From positions 1 to 64,000 of the forward strand of contig NZ_JAKSYJ010000114.1 in NCBI RefSeq assembly GCF_022829365.1: DNA of 64,000 bases. Direction: 5' to 3'. Positions within the stretch are counted from its first letter, which is position 1, and every line of letters begins with the position of its first letter. Source of the stretch: Methylobacterium sp. J-077 (GTDB lineage Bacteria; Pseudomonadota; Alphaproteobacteria; Rhizobiales; Beijerinckiaceae). Shown here piece after piece: positions 18,478 through 29,194 of this stretch. A program made the translations under genes and the position numbers. A model generated the notes under the pieces. It searched no databases. It saw nothing but the letters and a program-made list of their open reading frames with translations, and was not told where the DNA came from.

Positions 18478-20655
18478 TCAGGCGGCCCGGTTCAAGACCA
18501 CGTCACTCTCGCCGGCGTCCAACCGGCCGGCATGGAACGCCGCCAAGGGGTCCTGGGGATCGTCGGCGTGCACCCGGCGCATCTGGTCGGATGCGCCGGG
18601 ATCCCGGCGTACGAGCGCCGCGAATGCCGCATCGTACCGATCGAAATGGGCGGTATTCGCGCCGGTCGGGGCGACCACGGTATAGATCTCGGTCGCCACA
18701 GCCTTGCCTTTCAAGACGATCCCGCCGACCGCGCGGAAGCGCATGCCGGTGACCGTACCGGTTCGCTCGACGGTCGCCTGCGAGACGCAGATCGACGTGC
18801 CGAAGCGCTTGTTGATCGCTTCCAGCCGTGCCGCGGTGTTGATGGCATCCCCGTGGGCCGTGTAGTCGAAACGCCGCGCGCCGCCGAAATTACCCACGAC
18901 CGCCGGGCCGGTGTTCACGCCGATCCGCGTCACGCCGAAGCCGCTCGTGTGCTGCGCGGCGAAGCCCCGCGCGAACGCATCGATCTCGAGGGCACAGGCG
19001 ACCGCCCGGGACGCGTGGTCGGGTTGATCGAGCGGCGCGTTGAACATCACGTGGACGGCGTCGCCCACGATCTTGTCGATCGTGCCGCCGTGACGAAAGG
19101 CGACGGCGCACACACCGTCGAGATACGCGTTCAAGGCTTTGACCAGTTCGGACGGCTCGGAGCGCTCGGTAAAACTCGTGAACCCTTCGACGTCGGTGAA
19201 CAGGAACGTCATCTCCCGCTCTTCCCCACCCAGTCGGAGCCCGGATGGGTCGCGCGCCAGGGTCTCCACGAGGTCGGGGGACAAATATTGTTTGAAGGCC
19301 GTCCGCAACGCGCGCGCCTCACGCTCCGCGACGTAGTGACGGGTGAGGGCGGCGGCCACGAAGGCTAGGGGGGGCAAACCCAGCAACAGACTGGCATCGA
19401 TGAGCACGCCGCATCGATACGCGGCCCAGGCGGAGCTGGCCGCTCCCAGGACCACGGCGGCGAGGAGGCCGATGGACCAGCGCAGGCGCGCGACCGCGAC
19501 GAGGCCTGCCGCCGCCAAGGCGCCAGCGACCGCGAGGACCGTCTCGATCGACCCCGCCCAGTACGGGCGAACCAGGATGTCCCCGCGCAGGATCTGCTCG
19601 ATGGCGCCCGCGTGGATGTTCACCCCCGGCTCGAAGCCGTCGAACGGCGTCGCGCGCCGATCGACCAGGCCGAGGGCGCTCGCCCCGACCAGGACGATCC
19701 GCCCGGCGACCCGCTGGCGCAATGTCTCCCACCTCGTTGAATCGCGCCTTGCTGCGAGTACCTCCGCGGCCGACACGCTCGAGCGCTCGCCCCGCTCGGA
19801 GAAGCGCAGTCGCATCGAGCCGTCGGCTTCCAACGGGATCCTCCGGCCCGCGAATTCGAGATCATAGCCGACGATCGCCCCGGTCATGCCGGCGGATCGC
19901 ACGCCCCTCAACAGGACCGGGGTCGATGGCGAATGGGCGAGGCGAAGGACGGACAACACCAGCGAGGGTATCGGCGCATCCTCCAGCTTGAGGACGAGCG
20001 GCATGCGCCGGATGATCTCGTCGGTCTCCCCGGCGACCATGAAGCTCCCTTGATCGGCGGCGGCCAGCTCAAGCGCCGGCAGATTCCGGATCGCCCCGTA
20101 ATAGGGCGGGAGAGCCTCGAGTTGGGCCGCGTCCTGACGGAGGAGGCCACCTGCCTTCGGTCGCCCGGCCCCGTTCGGGTCCCGGATCAGACCGAAGCCG
20201 GCGACGACGCGACCGCGGGCGAACACACGCGCGAGAACGTCGTCGTTGTCCGGCAGCGGTCGACCGATCGCGCCGTCGGACCGCACCACGGCGAGACCGA
20301 GCCGGGAGGTCCAGTCGGCCGCGAGGCGACGGGGGGAGGTGCGATCGGCCTCCGAGAAGACGATGTCGAGCCCGATCGCACGGGCGTCGATGTCCTGCAG
20401 GATCTCGATCAGCTCCGCCACAGTATCGCGCGGCCACGGCCATTGCCCGATCTCAGCCAGCGACGCGTCATCGATGTCGATCACGACGACGTCGTCCCGG
20501 CCGCCATCGGAGAGCGGGCGACCGGCCCCCCGCTGGAGTGTGTCGAAGGCCAACGCCTGCAACCGGAGAAACGGGGTCGGGTAGGAGGCGCGTGCTCCAA
20601 GAACGGCGAACGTCACCGCCAGCGCGGCGAGCACCGGCGACATCCGCCGGATCAT
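18478..20655 (-). CDS. CHASE2-domain adenylate/guanylate cyclase
   Basis: 725 residues from the Met at 20655, preceded by GGGGAGAGGG. An N-terminal helix precedes an extracytoplasmic CHASE2 sensor ('VVVIDIDDASLAEIGQWPWPRDTVAELI', 'GLDIVFSEADRTSP', 'PGVNIHAGAIEQIL'). About three membrane helices (residues 370-440) lead to a class III cyclase domain: metal Asp488 in 'FLFTDVEGFTSFTERSEP', Lys528 and Asp532 in 'GTIDKIVGDAVHVMF', and 'FDYTAHGDAINTAARLE'. All expected catalytic positions seem present. It lies 121 bases upstream of the FecR/RTX gene on the same strand, a pairing that suggests co-expression. The product (cAMP or cGMP) is not determined by eye. Confidence 0.9.
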   Translation of the reverse strand: MIRRMSPVLAALAVTFAVLGARASYPTPFLRLQALAFDTLQRGAGRPLSDGGRDDVVVIDIDDASLAEIGQWPWPRDTVAELIEILQDIDARAIGLDIVFSEADRTSPRRLAADWTSRLGLAVVRSDGAIGRPLPDNDDVLARVFARGRVVAGFGLIRDPNGAGRPKAGGLLRQDAAQLEALPPYYGAIRNLPALELAAADQGSFMVAGETDEIIRRMPLVLKLEDAPIPSLVLSVLRLAHSPSTPVLLRGVRSAGMTGAIVGYDLEFAGRRIPLEADGSMRLRFSERGERSSVSAAEVLAARRDSTRWETLRQRVAGRIVLVGASALGLVDRRATPFDGFEPGVNIHAGAIEQILRGDILVRPYWAGSIETVLAVAGALAAAGLVAVARLRWSIGLLAAVVLGAASSAWAAYRCGVLIDASLLLGLPPLAFVAAALTRHYVAEREARALRTAFKQYLSPDLVETLARDPSGLRLGGEEREMTFLFTDVEGFTSFTERSEPSELVKALNAYLDGVCAVAFRHGGTIDKIVGDAVHVMFNAPLDQPDHASRAVACALEIDAFARGFAAQHTSGFGVTRIGVNTGPAVVGNFGGARRFDYTAHGDAINTAARLEAINKRFGTSICVSQATVERTGTVTGMRFRAVGGIVLKGKAVATEIYTVVAPTGANTAHFDRYDAAFAALVRRDPGASDQMRRVHADDPQDPLAAFHAGRLDAGESDVVLNRAA

Positions 20656-20803
20656 GGGCCCTCTCCCCAAGGAGCGGTGAGCTTTAAAAAAGAGTCCTTG
20701 CGGCATCCCTGGCACCGTCGATGATAGGGGATCGTTTGGCCCGACCGGCGTGCTCCTTCGCCTGGACGGGTGAGGATCATCGGAAGCGCGCGATCGCCTA
20801 GTC

Positions 20804-21217
20804 CTAGTCCGGGACGATCAGGCGGGCGAGCAGGATCCGTTGCAGGGACCGCACCCCGATGCGCCGATGCTGTGAGCCGGCGACCATCTGTCGAGGATGC
20901 TTGTGAGGCTTGGCGGCGCCGGATCTCGCGGTCGCGGCCTCTGCGACGGCTCCGGCACCCGAGCGATCGACCGTCGGTGGGATGCGGACGTGAACGACGG
21001 GCAGGCAACCGATGCAGATCGAGCGGATGATCCGCTCAGCTGAAACCTGCTGGCGCGCCTGGAACGCATCCATCCGCGCCTGAGCGGCTCGATTCGCCTC
21101 CGTGAGACCTCCGCGCTCGATGGCACTCGCGCACCACCCGACCTCGTTACCGAGGAACGCGGTGAGGGTGAAGACGGCTAGCAACGCCGTCGCTCGTGGC
21201 ACTGAAATACGGAACAT
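20804..21217 (-). CDS. Exported protein with C-I-G-C motif
   Basis: 137 residues with an N-terminal signal or anchor (M-F-R-I-S-V-P-R-A-T-A-L-L-A-V-F-T-L...). A helical stretch 'ANRAAQARMDAFQARQQVSA' leads into 'RIIRSICIGCLPVVHV', and a basic Ala/Arg/Lys/His-rich tail follows. The short core R-Q-Q...S-I-C-I-G-C closely resembles R-Q-Q...S-I-C-T-G-C in the protein at 48765-49346, so both probably belong to one unnamed family. The gene lies between the type I secretion genes and the cyclase. The motif could bind a metal or form a disulfide (inference). No known family was recognised. Confidence 0.6.
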   Translation of the reverse strand: MFRISVPRATALLAVFTLTAFLGNEVGWCASAIERGGLTEANRAAQARMDAFQARQQVSAERIIRSICIGCLPVVHVRIPPTVDRSGAGAVAEAATARSGAAKPHKHPRQMVAGSQHRRIGVRSLQRILLARLIVPD

Positions 21218-21360
21218 GGAGCCGGCTCATCGCGACAGGACCATATTCCGTCCCTAAACCCGGATTTTCACAACACGGTTAATAGTCCATTGATCTTTGC
21301 TACTCACCACCGGAAGGGGTCGACGAGGGTCGTCGGCGGACCGAATTTCGGGGTGGGCCG

Positions 21361-23115
21361 GTGTCTAAATCGCATGTCGCCTGTGAAGTCTCCGGGGCGC
21401 TCAAGCGCTGTCGCGCGGGCTTCCTCGGCGTCGCGTTGCTGAGCGGTCTCATCAATCTGCTCATGCTGACCGGCTCGTTCTTCATGTTGGAAGTCTACGA
21501 TCGGGTGCTGCCGAGCCGCTCGCTACCCACCCTGGTCGGTCTGATCGCACTCGCGTTGCTCCTCTACGCGTTCCAAGGGGGGTTGGAGATCCTGCGCGGT
21601 CGCATCCTGGCCCGCGCCGGCGCGCTGCTCGATGAGACCCTGGGCCAACGCGTCCTCGAACTCATTCTGCGGGCCCCCCTCAGGACGCCACCGGGCGTGG
21701 TCCCGTCGGATACGACGACGCTCGGGGAAGGCCTCCTGCCGCTGCGCGATCTCGATACGCTGCGCGCCTTCCTGAGCGGATCAGGTCCCGGCGCCCTGTT
21801 CGATCTCCCGTGGATACCGGTGTATCTCGCCGTCTGTTTTCTATTCCATCCTCTGATCGGCGCTGCGGCCTTGGCGATGAGTGCTGTGCTCGCGGCCATC
21901 GCCCTGTTGTCGGAACGCGCGACCCGCGGTCCCCTCCAGGCGTCGACCGCTCATGGCGCCGTCCGCCTCGGACTGGCCCAAGCCGGGCGGAGGAACGCCG
22001 AAGCCGTGGCCGCGCTCGGAATGCGCGAGCGCCTCGTCGCCCGCTGGTGCCGCGTCAACAGCCGCTACGGGACGACGGTTCTGACGACCACCGACATGAC
22101 CGCTCTCCTCAGCCACCTGGCTCGGACGCTACGCACGGCGCTTCAATCCGGCGTTCTGGCGATCGGTGCTTGGCTCGTCATCCGCGGGGAGGCGAGCGGC
22201 GGGATCATCGTCGCCGCCTCGATCCTCGTTTCACGAGCGCTGGCCCCTGCAGAACTCACGATCGCCAATTGGAAGGGCTTCGTCGGAGCACGCCAAGCCT
22301 GGGGACGGCTCGCCGCTGGATTGGCGCGCGTTCCCCCGGAGGCTCTTCCGCACCGTCTGCCCGCCCCCGCGGCCAACCTGTCCGTCGAGGACGTGAGTCT
22401 CGTGCTGCCCGGCACCGGGCGCTGTGTGATCCAGGGCGCGACCTTTTCGGTGGGGGCGGGACAGGGCTTGGGGATCATCGGCCCGTCCGCGTCCGGCAAG
22501 TCGTCGCTGGCCCGGGCCCTCGTCGGAGTGTGGCCGCCGATGCGCGGCGCAGTCCGTCTCGACGGTGCGAGTTTGGATCAGTGGACGAGCGCGAGCCTGG
22601 GGGCCCACCTCGGCTATCTCTCCCAGGAGGTCGAGTTGTTCGCCGGTACGATCGCTGAGAACATCGCTCGGTTCGAGCCTGATGCGCCGCCTGAAGCCGT
22701 AGTCGAAGCCGCGCGTTCCGCCGGTGTCCACGAGCTGATCTTACGCCTACCGCGCGGCTACGATACCGCGCTCGGGGAGGGGGGGACGGGTCTGTCGGCC
22801 GGACAACGCCAGCGCATCGGCTTGGCGCGGGCGCTCTACCGCGATCCGTTCCTGGTGGTCCTCGATGAACCCAACGCCAATCTCGACGCCGAGGGAGAGC
22901 TCTCGCTGACCCGCGCCATCCTCGGGGTGCGCCTGCGCGGCGGTATCTGCATCGTCGTCGCCCATCGCCCCTCGGCGCTGGCCGGCGTCGATATGGTCCT
23001 CGCGGTAGCCGACGGACGCGTACGGGCGTTCGGGCCCAAGGATCAGGTGCTCGCGCGCGTCCTGCAACCGGGTCCGGTTCCCGACGAGACAACTCCGCTC
23101 CGGGAGGTCGCTTGA
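21361..23115 (+). CDS. Type I secretion ABC permease/ATPase (PrtD/HlyB-like)
   Basis: 584 residues, GTG start. The N-terminal half carries about six membrane segments, beginning 'FLGVALLSGLINLLMLTGSFFMLEVYDRVLPSRS', the hallmark opening of PrtD-type exporters without a C39 peptidase domain. The ATPase half has Walker A G-P-S-A-S-G-K-S-S (374-382), signature L-S-A-G-Q (478-482) and Walker B 'VVLDEPNANLD' (499 onward). It exports unfolded RTX proteins through an HlyD adaptor and TolC. The stop overlaps the HlyD start (TGATG), and the RTX gene lies divergently upstream, making it the likely substrate. Confidence 0.92.
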   Translation: MSKSHVACEVSGALKRCRAGFLGVALLSGLINLLMLTGSFFMLEVYDRVLPSRSLPTLVGLIALALLLYAFQGGLEILRGRILARAGALLDETLGQRVLELILRAPLRTPPGVVPSDTTTLGEGLLPLRDLDTLRAFLSGSGPGALFDLPWIPVYLAVCFLFHPLIGAAALAMSAVLAAIALLSERATRGPLQASTAHGAVRLGLAQAGRRNAEAVAALGMRERLVARWCRVNSRYGTTVLTTTDMTALLSHLARTLRTALQSGVLAIGAWLVIRGEASGGIIVAASILVSRALAPAELTIANWKGFVGARQAWGRLAAGLARVPPEALPHRLPAPAANLSVEDVSLVLPGTGRCVIQGATFSVGAGQGLGIIGPSASGKSSLARALVGVWPPMRGAVRLDGASLDQWTSASLGAHLGYLSQEVELFAGTIAENIARFEPDAPPEAVVEAARSAGVHELILRLPRGYDTALGEGGTGLSAGQRQRIGLARALYRDPFLVVLDEPNANLDAEGELSLTRAILGVRLRGGICIVVAHRPSALAGVDMVLAVADGRVRAFGPKDQVLARVLQPGPVPDETTPLREVA

Positions 23116-24470
23116 TGAGCTTAGGATCCGCCCTCGCACCCGAGATCCATCTCGGGGCACCACTCGAACCGGGCTACGCCACCGCTCGCTCGATCCGAGC
23201 CCATCTTCTCGTCGGCATCGGCCTGTCGCTGGCTCTCGTCCTGGGGATCGGCGGCTGGGCGTCCGTCACGCAGATCGCCGGCGCGGTGATCGCGCCGGGC
23301 CAAGTGGTGGTCGAAACGGATGTGAAGAAGGTCCAGCACCCGACCGGTGGGGTCGTCGGCGCGCTCTATGTCCAGGACGGCACGCACGTGAAGGCCGGCG
23401 ACGTGCTCGTGCGCCTCGACGAGACGCAGACCCGCGCCAACCTGGATATCGTGCTCAAGGCGTTGGATGAGCTCGCGGTGCGTCGGGCGCGCGACGAAGC
23501 CGAGCGCGACGGTGCGACGGCGCTCGCGATCCCGCCCGGCATCGCCACGCGGGCGGCGAGCGAACCTGACGTTACCCATCTGCTCGAGGGTGAGACGCGG
23601 TTGTACAGGGCCCGCTTGGCCGGCCGCGAGGGGCAGCGCGCGCAGATGCGGGAGCGCGTCAATCAACTCAGGGAAGAGATCGCCGGGCTGATCGAGCAGG
23701 CCGCCGCCAAGACCCGTGAGATCGCGCTTATCAAGGATGAGCTCTCAGGCGTTCGCGATCTCTACGCCAAGAATCTCGTCCCCCTGTCGCGCGTCACGGC
23801 ACTCGAACGCGATGCGACACGCTTGGAAGGGGAGCGGGGCCAGCTCACGGCCTCCACCGCGTCGGCCCGCGGGCGGATCGCCGAGACGGAGTTGCAGATC
23901 CTCCAGATCGACGGCGACATGCGTACCGAGGTCGGCAAGGATCTGGGCGAGATCCGCGCGAAATGGTCGGAACTCGTCGAGAAGCGCGTCGCCGCCGAGG
24001 ATCTGCTCAAGCGCATCGAGTTGCGAGCACCGCAAGACGGCACCGTGCACCAGATGAGTGTCCACACGGTCGGCGGCTTGGTGACGCCGAGCGAGCCCGC
24101 CATGTTGATCGTTCCCGACGCCGATCGGCTGCTGGTCGAAGCCCGCATTCAGCCGTACGACATCGACAGCGTCCACCTCGGTCAGCGGGTCCTGGTCCGG
24201 TTTCCGGCGTTCAACGCCCGTACAACCCCAGAGATCGACGGCGAACTCACCCGCGTTTCCGCCGATATCAGCCAGGATGCCAAGACAGGCGCGAGCTTCT
24301 ACACGGTACGCATCGCCCTCACCGCAGAGGATCTCGCACGTCTCGGCGGGGTGCGCCTCGTACCGGGAATGCCGGCGGAAGCCTACCTTCAGATCGGCGA
24401 ACGTTCGGCGCTGAGCTATTTGATCAAACCACTCTCGGATCAAATTACAAAGGCATGGCGCGAACGTTAG
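23115..24470 (+). CDS. HlyD-family type I secretion periplasmic adaptor (PrtE-like)
   Basis: 451 residues from the ATG at 23115, overlapping the exporter stop. One N-terminal membrane helix ('LVGIGLSLALVLGIGGWASV') is followed by the beta-barrel/lipoyl start 'GAVIAPGQVVVETDVKKVQHPTGGVV', a long coiled-coil hairpin (about residues 95-300) and the returning lipoyl half 'RIELRAPQDGTVHQMSVHTVGGLVTPSEPAMLIVPDADRL'. It ends with 'GMPAEAYLQIGERSALSYLIKPL', typical of the family. It bridges the inner-membrane exporter to an outer-membrane TolC-type channel, which is not encoded in this window. Confidence 0.92.
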   Translation: MSLGSALAPEIHLGAPLEPGYATARSIRAHLLVGIGLSLALVLGIGGWASVTQIAGAVIAPGQVVVETDVKKVQHPTGGVVGALYVQDGTHVKAGDVLVRLDETQTRANLDIVLKALDELAVRRARDEAERDGATALAIPPGIATRAASEPDVTHLLEGETRLYRARLAGREGQRAQMRERVNQLREEIAGLIEQAAAKTREIALIKDELSGVRDLYAKNLVPLSRVTALERDATRLEGERGQLTASTASARGRIAETELQILQIDGDMRTEVGKDLGEIRAKWSELVEKRVAAEDLLKRIELRAPQDGTVHQMSVHTVGGLVTPSEPAMLIVPDADRLLVEARIQPYDIDSVHLGQRVLVRFPAFNARTTPEIDGELTRVSADISQDAKTGASFYTVRIALTAEDLARLGGVRLVPGMPAEAYLQIGERSALSYLIKPLSDQITKAWRER

Positions 24471-24550
24471 TGTGACCCTGACCCAGCAAACTGGTCCGCG
24501 CGGAGCGCAAGTTTTCCGGACATCCTGAACCTTGAAGGAGCGCGGATGCC

Positions 24551-24747
24551 ATGCCACGCAGACGCTTCACGAACGAACAGATCGCCTTTGCCCTGCGGCA
24601 GGCGGAGAGAGGTACAGCGCTCCCCCGATCGGCGCGATGCTGGGCCACGCCGGGCACGACGTCACCTCGCAGTACATCCGCCATCTCGACGCGATGTTGA
24701 TTGCAGCGGCGGATCGGGTCGCGATGCAGAACGCGCGGGAGCGATGA
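24551..24747 (+). pseudogene. Junction of IS3 orfA start and tyrosine-integrase C-terminus
   Basis: From the ATG at 24551 the translation 'MPRRRFTNEQIAFALRQAER' matches the N-terminus of IS3-group OrfA transposase subunits, but similarity stops after about 20 codons. In a different frame, from about 24622 to the stop at 24747, the sequence 'IGAMLGHAGHDVTSQYIRH' plus 'LDAMLIAAADRVA' is the C-terminal tail of a phage-type tyrosine recombinase, with the G-H and the catalytic Tyr region. This is a scar where two mobile-element genes were joined by deletion. Neither product is functional. Confidence 0.7.
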
Positions 24748-24894
24748 GCGACACCGAGCAGCAGTCCGGCTCCACGAGATGACCAGAATGGGTTCGCAGC
24801 GTCGGCGGGCCAGTGAATAGTCTCGGCCGAAGGCTGGGCGAGCCATGATGATATGGCTGCCCGGCCGGTACACGTTCCGCTATCTCAAGCGCCC

Positions 24895-25404
24895 TCAGTT
24901 CGTCTTGGCGCCGAGTTCGCCGAGGTGGCGTTGAACGATGCGATGGGTCTCGGCGGCAAAGGCCTTGAGGTCCGGATTGGTCCCGCCCTTGGCTTCCTTC
25001 GCGAAGGCGGCGCCGTCCGCGTCGTGGATCGCCTTCATGTCCTTGACATAGGCGGAGTCGAACGCCGCACCCGACAGGCCTTTCATCCGATCGAGCCGAC
25101 CCTGGAACTCGGCGTTGAGCGTGTCCGGGAAAGACAGACCCGCGCCTGTGGCGATGGACTTCAACTTGTCGCCGACAAGGGCGTGGTCGTGAGACTCGGT
25201 GTTGCCCTGGTCCTTGATGTCCTGTCGGGCCCCTTTGCTCTCAGCGAGCTTGCCCAGTTCGACCTCGTACATTCCACCCTGCGAGACCTTAGCGACGAAG
25301 GCTTTGTCCTCGTCAGAGATGGTCGCAGCCCCTACCGCGGCGACGCTCACGAGCGATAGGGCGGCGGCGAAGCAAAGACGTGTAGCCGATTGACTGTAGG
25401 GCAT
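24895..25404 (-). CDS. DUF4142 family exported protein
   Basis: 169 residues with a clear signal peptide ending near 'AVGAATIS'. The mature part is a ferritin-like helical bundle of the DUF4142 type: 'DKAFVAKVSQGGMYEVELGKLAES', 'DIKDQGNTESHDHALVGDKLK', then 'GAAFDSAYVKDMKAIHDADGAAFAKEAK' and a closing 'ETHRIVQRHLGEL'. DUF4142 proteins are periplasmic or outer-membrane associated with no established biochemical role; links to stress and symbiosis are reported for some. AGGAG lies upstream of the ATG. It sits among IS and integrase debris, so it may be cargo of a decayed island. Confidence 0.85.
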   Translation of the reverse strand: MPYSQSATRLCFAAALSLVSVAAVGAATISDEDKAFVAKVSQGGMYEVELGKLAESKGARQDIKDQGNTESHDHALVGDKLKSIATGAGLSFPDTLNAEFQGRLDRMKGLSGAAFDSAYVKDMKAIHDADGAAFAKEAKGGTNPDLKAFAAETHRIVQRHLGELGAKTN

Positions 25405-25690
25405 GGGATGGAGCTCCTGTGGCCCGCAATAAAACCGGAGTCGAAGGTATACGATGCATCACGCTTCGGTGATGCGTTTATAAGATACATTCAGGCCTTC
25501 AATGCTGATATCGATGATGCGACCCCAGCGACCAGGATGAAGGCACCGTGCACGGTTCGGTTTTGCCGCAGTAGCCCTGCGCCGTGATCAGCAATCCGCC
25601 TGGATCCAACCTCCGCAAAACTGCCGATGTCACCGATGACGAGATCACCGCCGTGGTCGATACGGTGCTGGCGGACCTCGCGACCGAGGC

Positions 25691-26100
25691 CTAGCCACTG
25701 GCGAAGGGCCGGATCCTCGACTTGGTGGCAGCCGTGGCCAACTGACCTGACCGGTATTTTGGACCGGGCCTGCTGAGAAGCTCCTGCATGGTGACGGCCA
25801 TGGATAGCCGGAAGGCCAGATCCGGCACGCTGACAGGCGCGGGCGGACGATCGCCCAGCGACGAATGCGGTCGGACGCGGTTGTATGTGTTCTGCCATAG
25901 ACCGATCACGATCTGCGCCTCCTTCAGCGAGTTAACGATCTCCTGGCGCAGGCACTCGTCGCGCAGCTTGCGGTTGAAGCTCTCGCAAGACCCGTTCTCC
26001 CACGGCGAACCGGGAGCGATGTACTGGATCTGCGAGCCAGTTTTGGCGACCCATTTACACAACGCATTCGAGACCATCTCGGGGCCATTGCCGCAGTTGA
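25691..26100 (-). pseudogene. IS3-family transposase OrfB, C-terminal fragment
   Basis: The minus-strand translation includes 'PGSPWENGSCESFNRKLRDE', 'GLWQNTYNRVRPHSSLGDRPP', the C-terminal part of the DDE integrase core of IS3 OrfB with its catalytic Glu. The region just before ('NGPEMVSNALCKWV') keeps part of the second-Asp block, but the Asp of D-N-G reads as Gly and everything upstream is missing. The fragment ends against a truncated unrelated gene at about 26101. The element is inactive and of opposite orientation to the orfA start at 24551. Confidence 0.8.
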
Positions 26101-26101
26101 A

Positions 26102-26512
26102 GCGCCTGTTGCGCGCCCGGTCGCAGCCGGAGGCGACTGGGCCGCGCCCGCCCTGACCGTCGGAGCCTGGAAAACCCGGGCCGAAGCGATCCGCCACGCG
26201 CGGAAGCAGGCCGCGTCCGAAGCGGCGGAAACCCATCGCCGGCGCGAGGCCGAGGAGGCCGAGAAGCAGCACCGCATCCGGCTCGACGCCCTGGCGCGGC
26301 GCGGCGATGCGGTCTGGCCCCAGATCGAGGACGAGATCAAGCGCCGCAGCCCGAACGGCTACGCAAAAGCTGCCGACCTTTTGTCAGACCTGAAAATTCT
26401 GCCTGCCGAACGCGGCTCGACTGCGGATGTCGACACGCGCCTCTCCGAAATTGGTGAGCGGCACGCCCAGAAGGGCCGCTTCATCGAACGGCTCACGGCC
26501 GCGGGGCTATAG
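26102..26512 (+). pseudogene. 5'-truncated hypothetical gene interrupted by the IS3 fragment
   Basis: A plus-strand frame without any usable start codon runs into the stop TAG at 26510-26512 and encodes a convincing protein end. This has a long charged helix ('KTRAEAIRHARKQAASEAAE', then R-R-R-E-A-E-E-A-E-K-Q) followed by 'DAVWPQIEDEIKRRSPNGYA' and '[17 protein letters not shown]', ending in '[13 protein letters not shown]'. The tail resembles C-termini of some large SWIM-zinc-finger or DUF proteins, but I cannot name it with confidence. The 5' part was replaced by the IS3 fragment. Confidence 0.55.
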
Positions 26513-26542
26513 GCGCAAACCGTCGCGTCAGGGCAGTCTAGA

Positions 26543-26632
26543 TGGCGGAGGGAGCGGGATTCGAACCCGCGATACGGTTTCCCGTATACACACTTTCCAG
26601 GCGTGCGCCTTCAACCACTCGGCCACCCCTCC
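26543..26632 (-). tRNA. tRNA-Ser (anticodon GGA)
   Basis: The minus strand folds as a class II tRNA. The acceptor stem GGAGGGG pairs near the 3' end with the encoded CCA (reverse of 26543-26545). The D-arm is 'TGGCCGAGTGGTTGAAGGC', the anticodon loop CTGGAAA carries GGA, a long variable arm follows (CGGGAAACCG), and the T-arm has GGTTCGAATCC. The long variable arm and GGA anticodon identify serine (UCC/UCU codons). tRNA-Ser genes are frequent integration targets, and an integrase fragment lies 1.8 kb away. Confidence 0.95.
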
Positions 26633-26769
26633 GGCCGCGGACAGGGCGCCCGGGCGCTCAGGCGCCGGGCGCGACCAGGGCCGCGCGGTGGGGTGCTGTT
26701 AGCCGGGTGCGCCGCCGGGCGCAAGGTAATGGTGCCCGGGCGGGACGAAAACCGTCCCGCCCGCTCGTT

Positions 26770-29037
<2,268 letters not shown>

Positions 29038-29194
29038 GGGAGCTCCGGTGCTGGCAGCCCGGAACGCCGGCCGGAGCGCCGCGGGACGCCTCGGCCGGTG
29101 TCCCGGACTGCAACGCAAACGTCCCGGGCACAGCGAAGCTCCCGCCGGGGCGGGTGATTTTTGCGGTGCGAATTGGGGGGCGGCGGGGCCCGCC

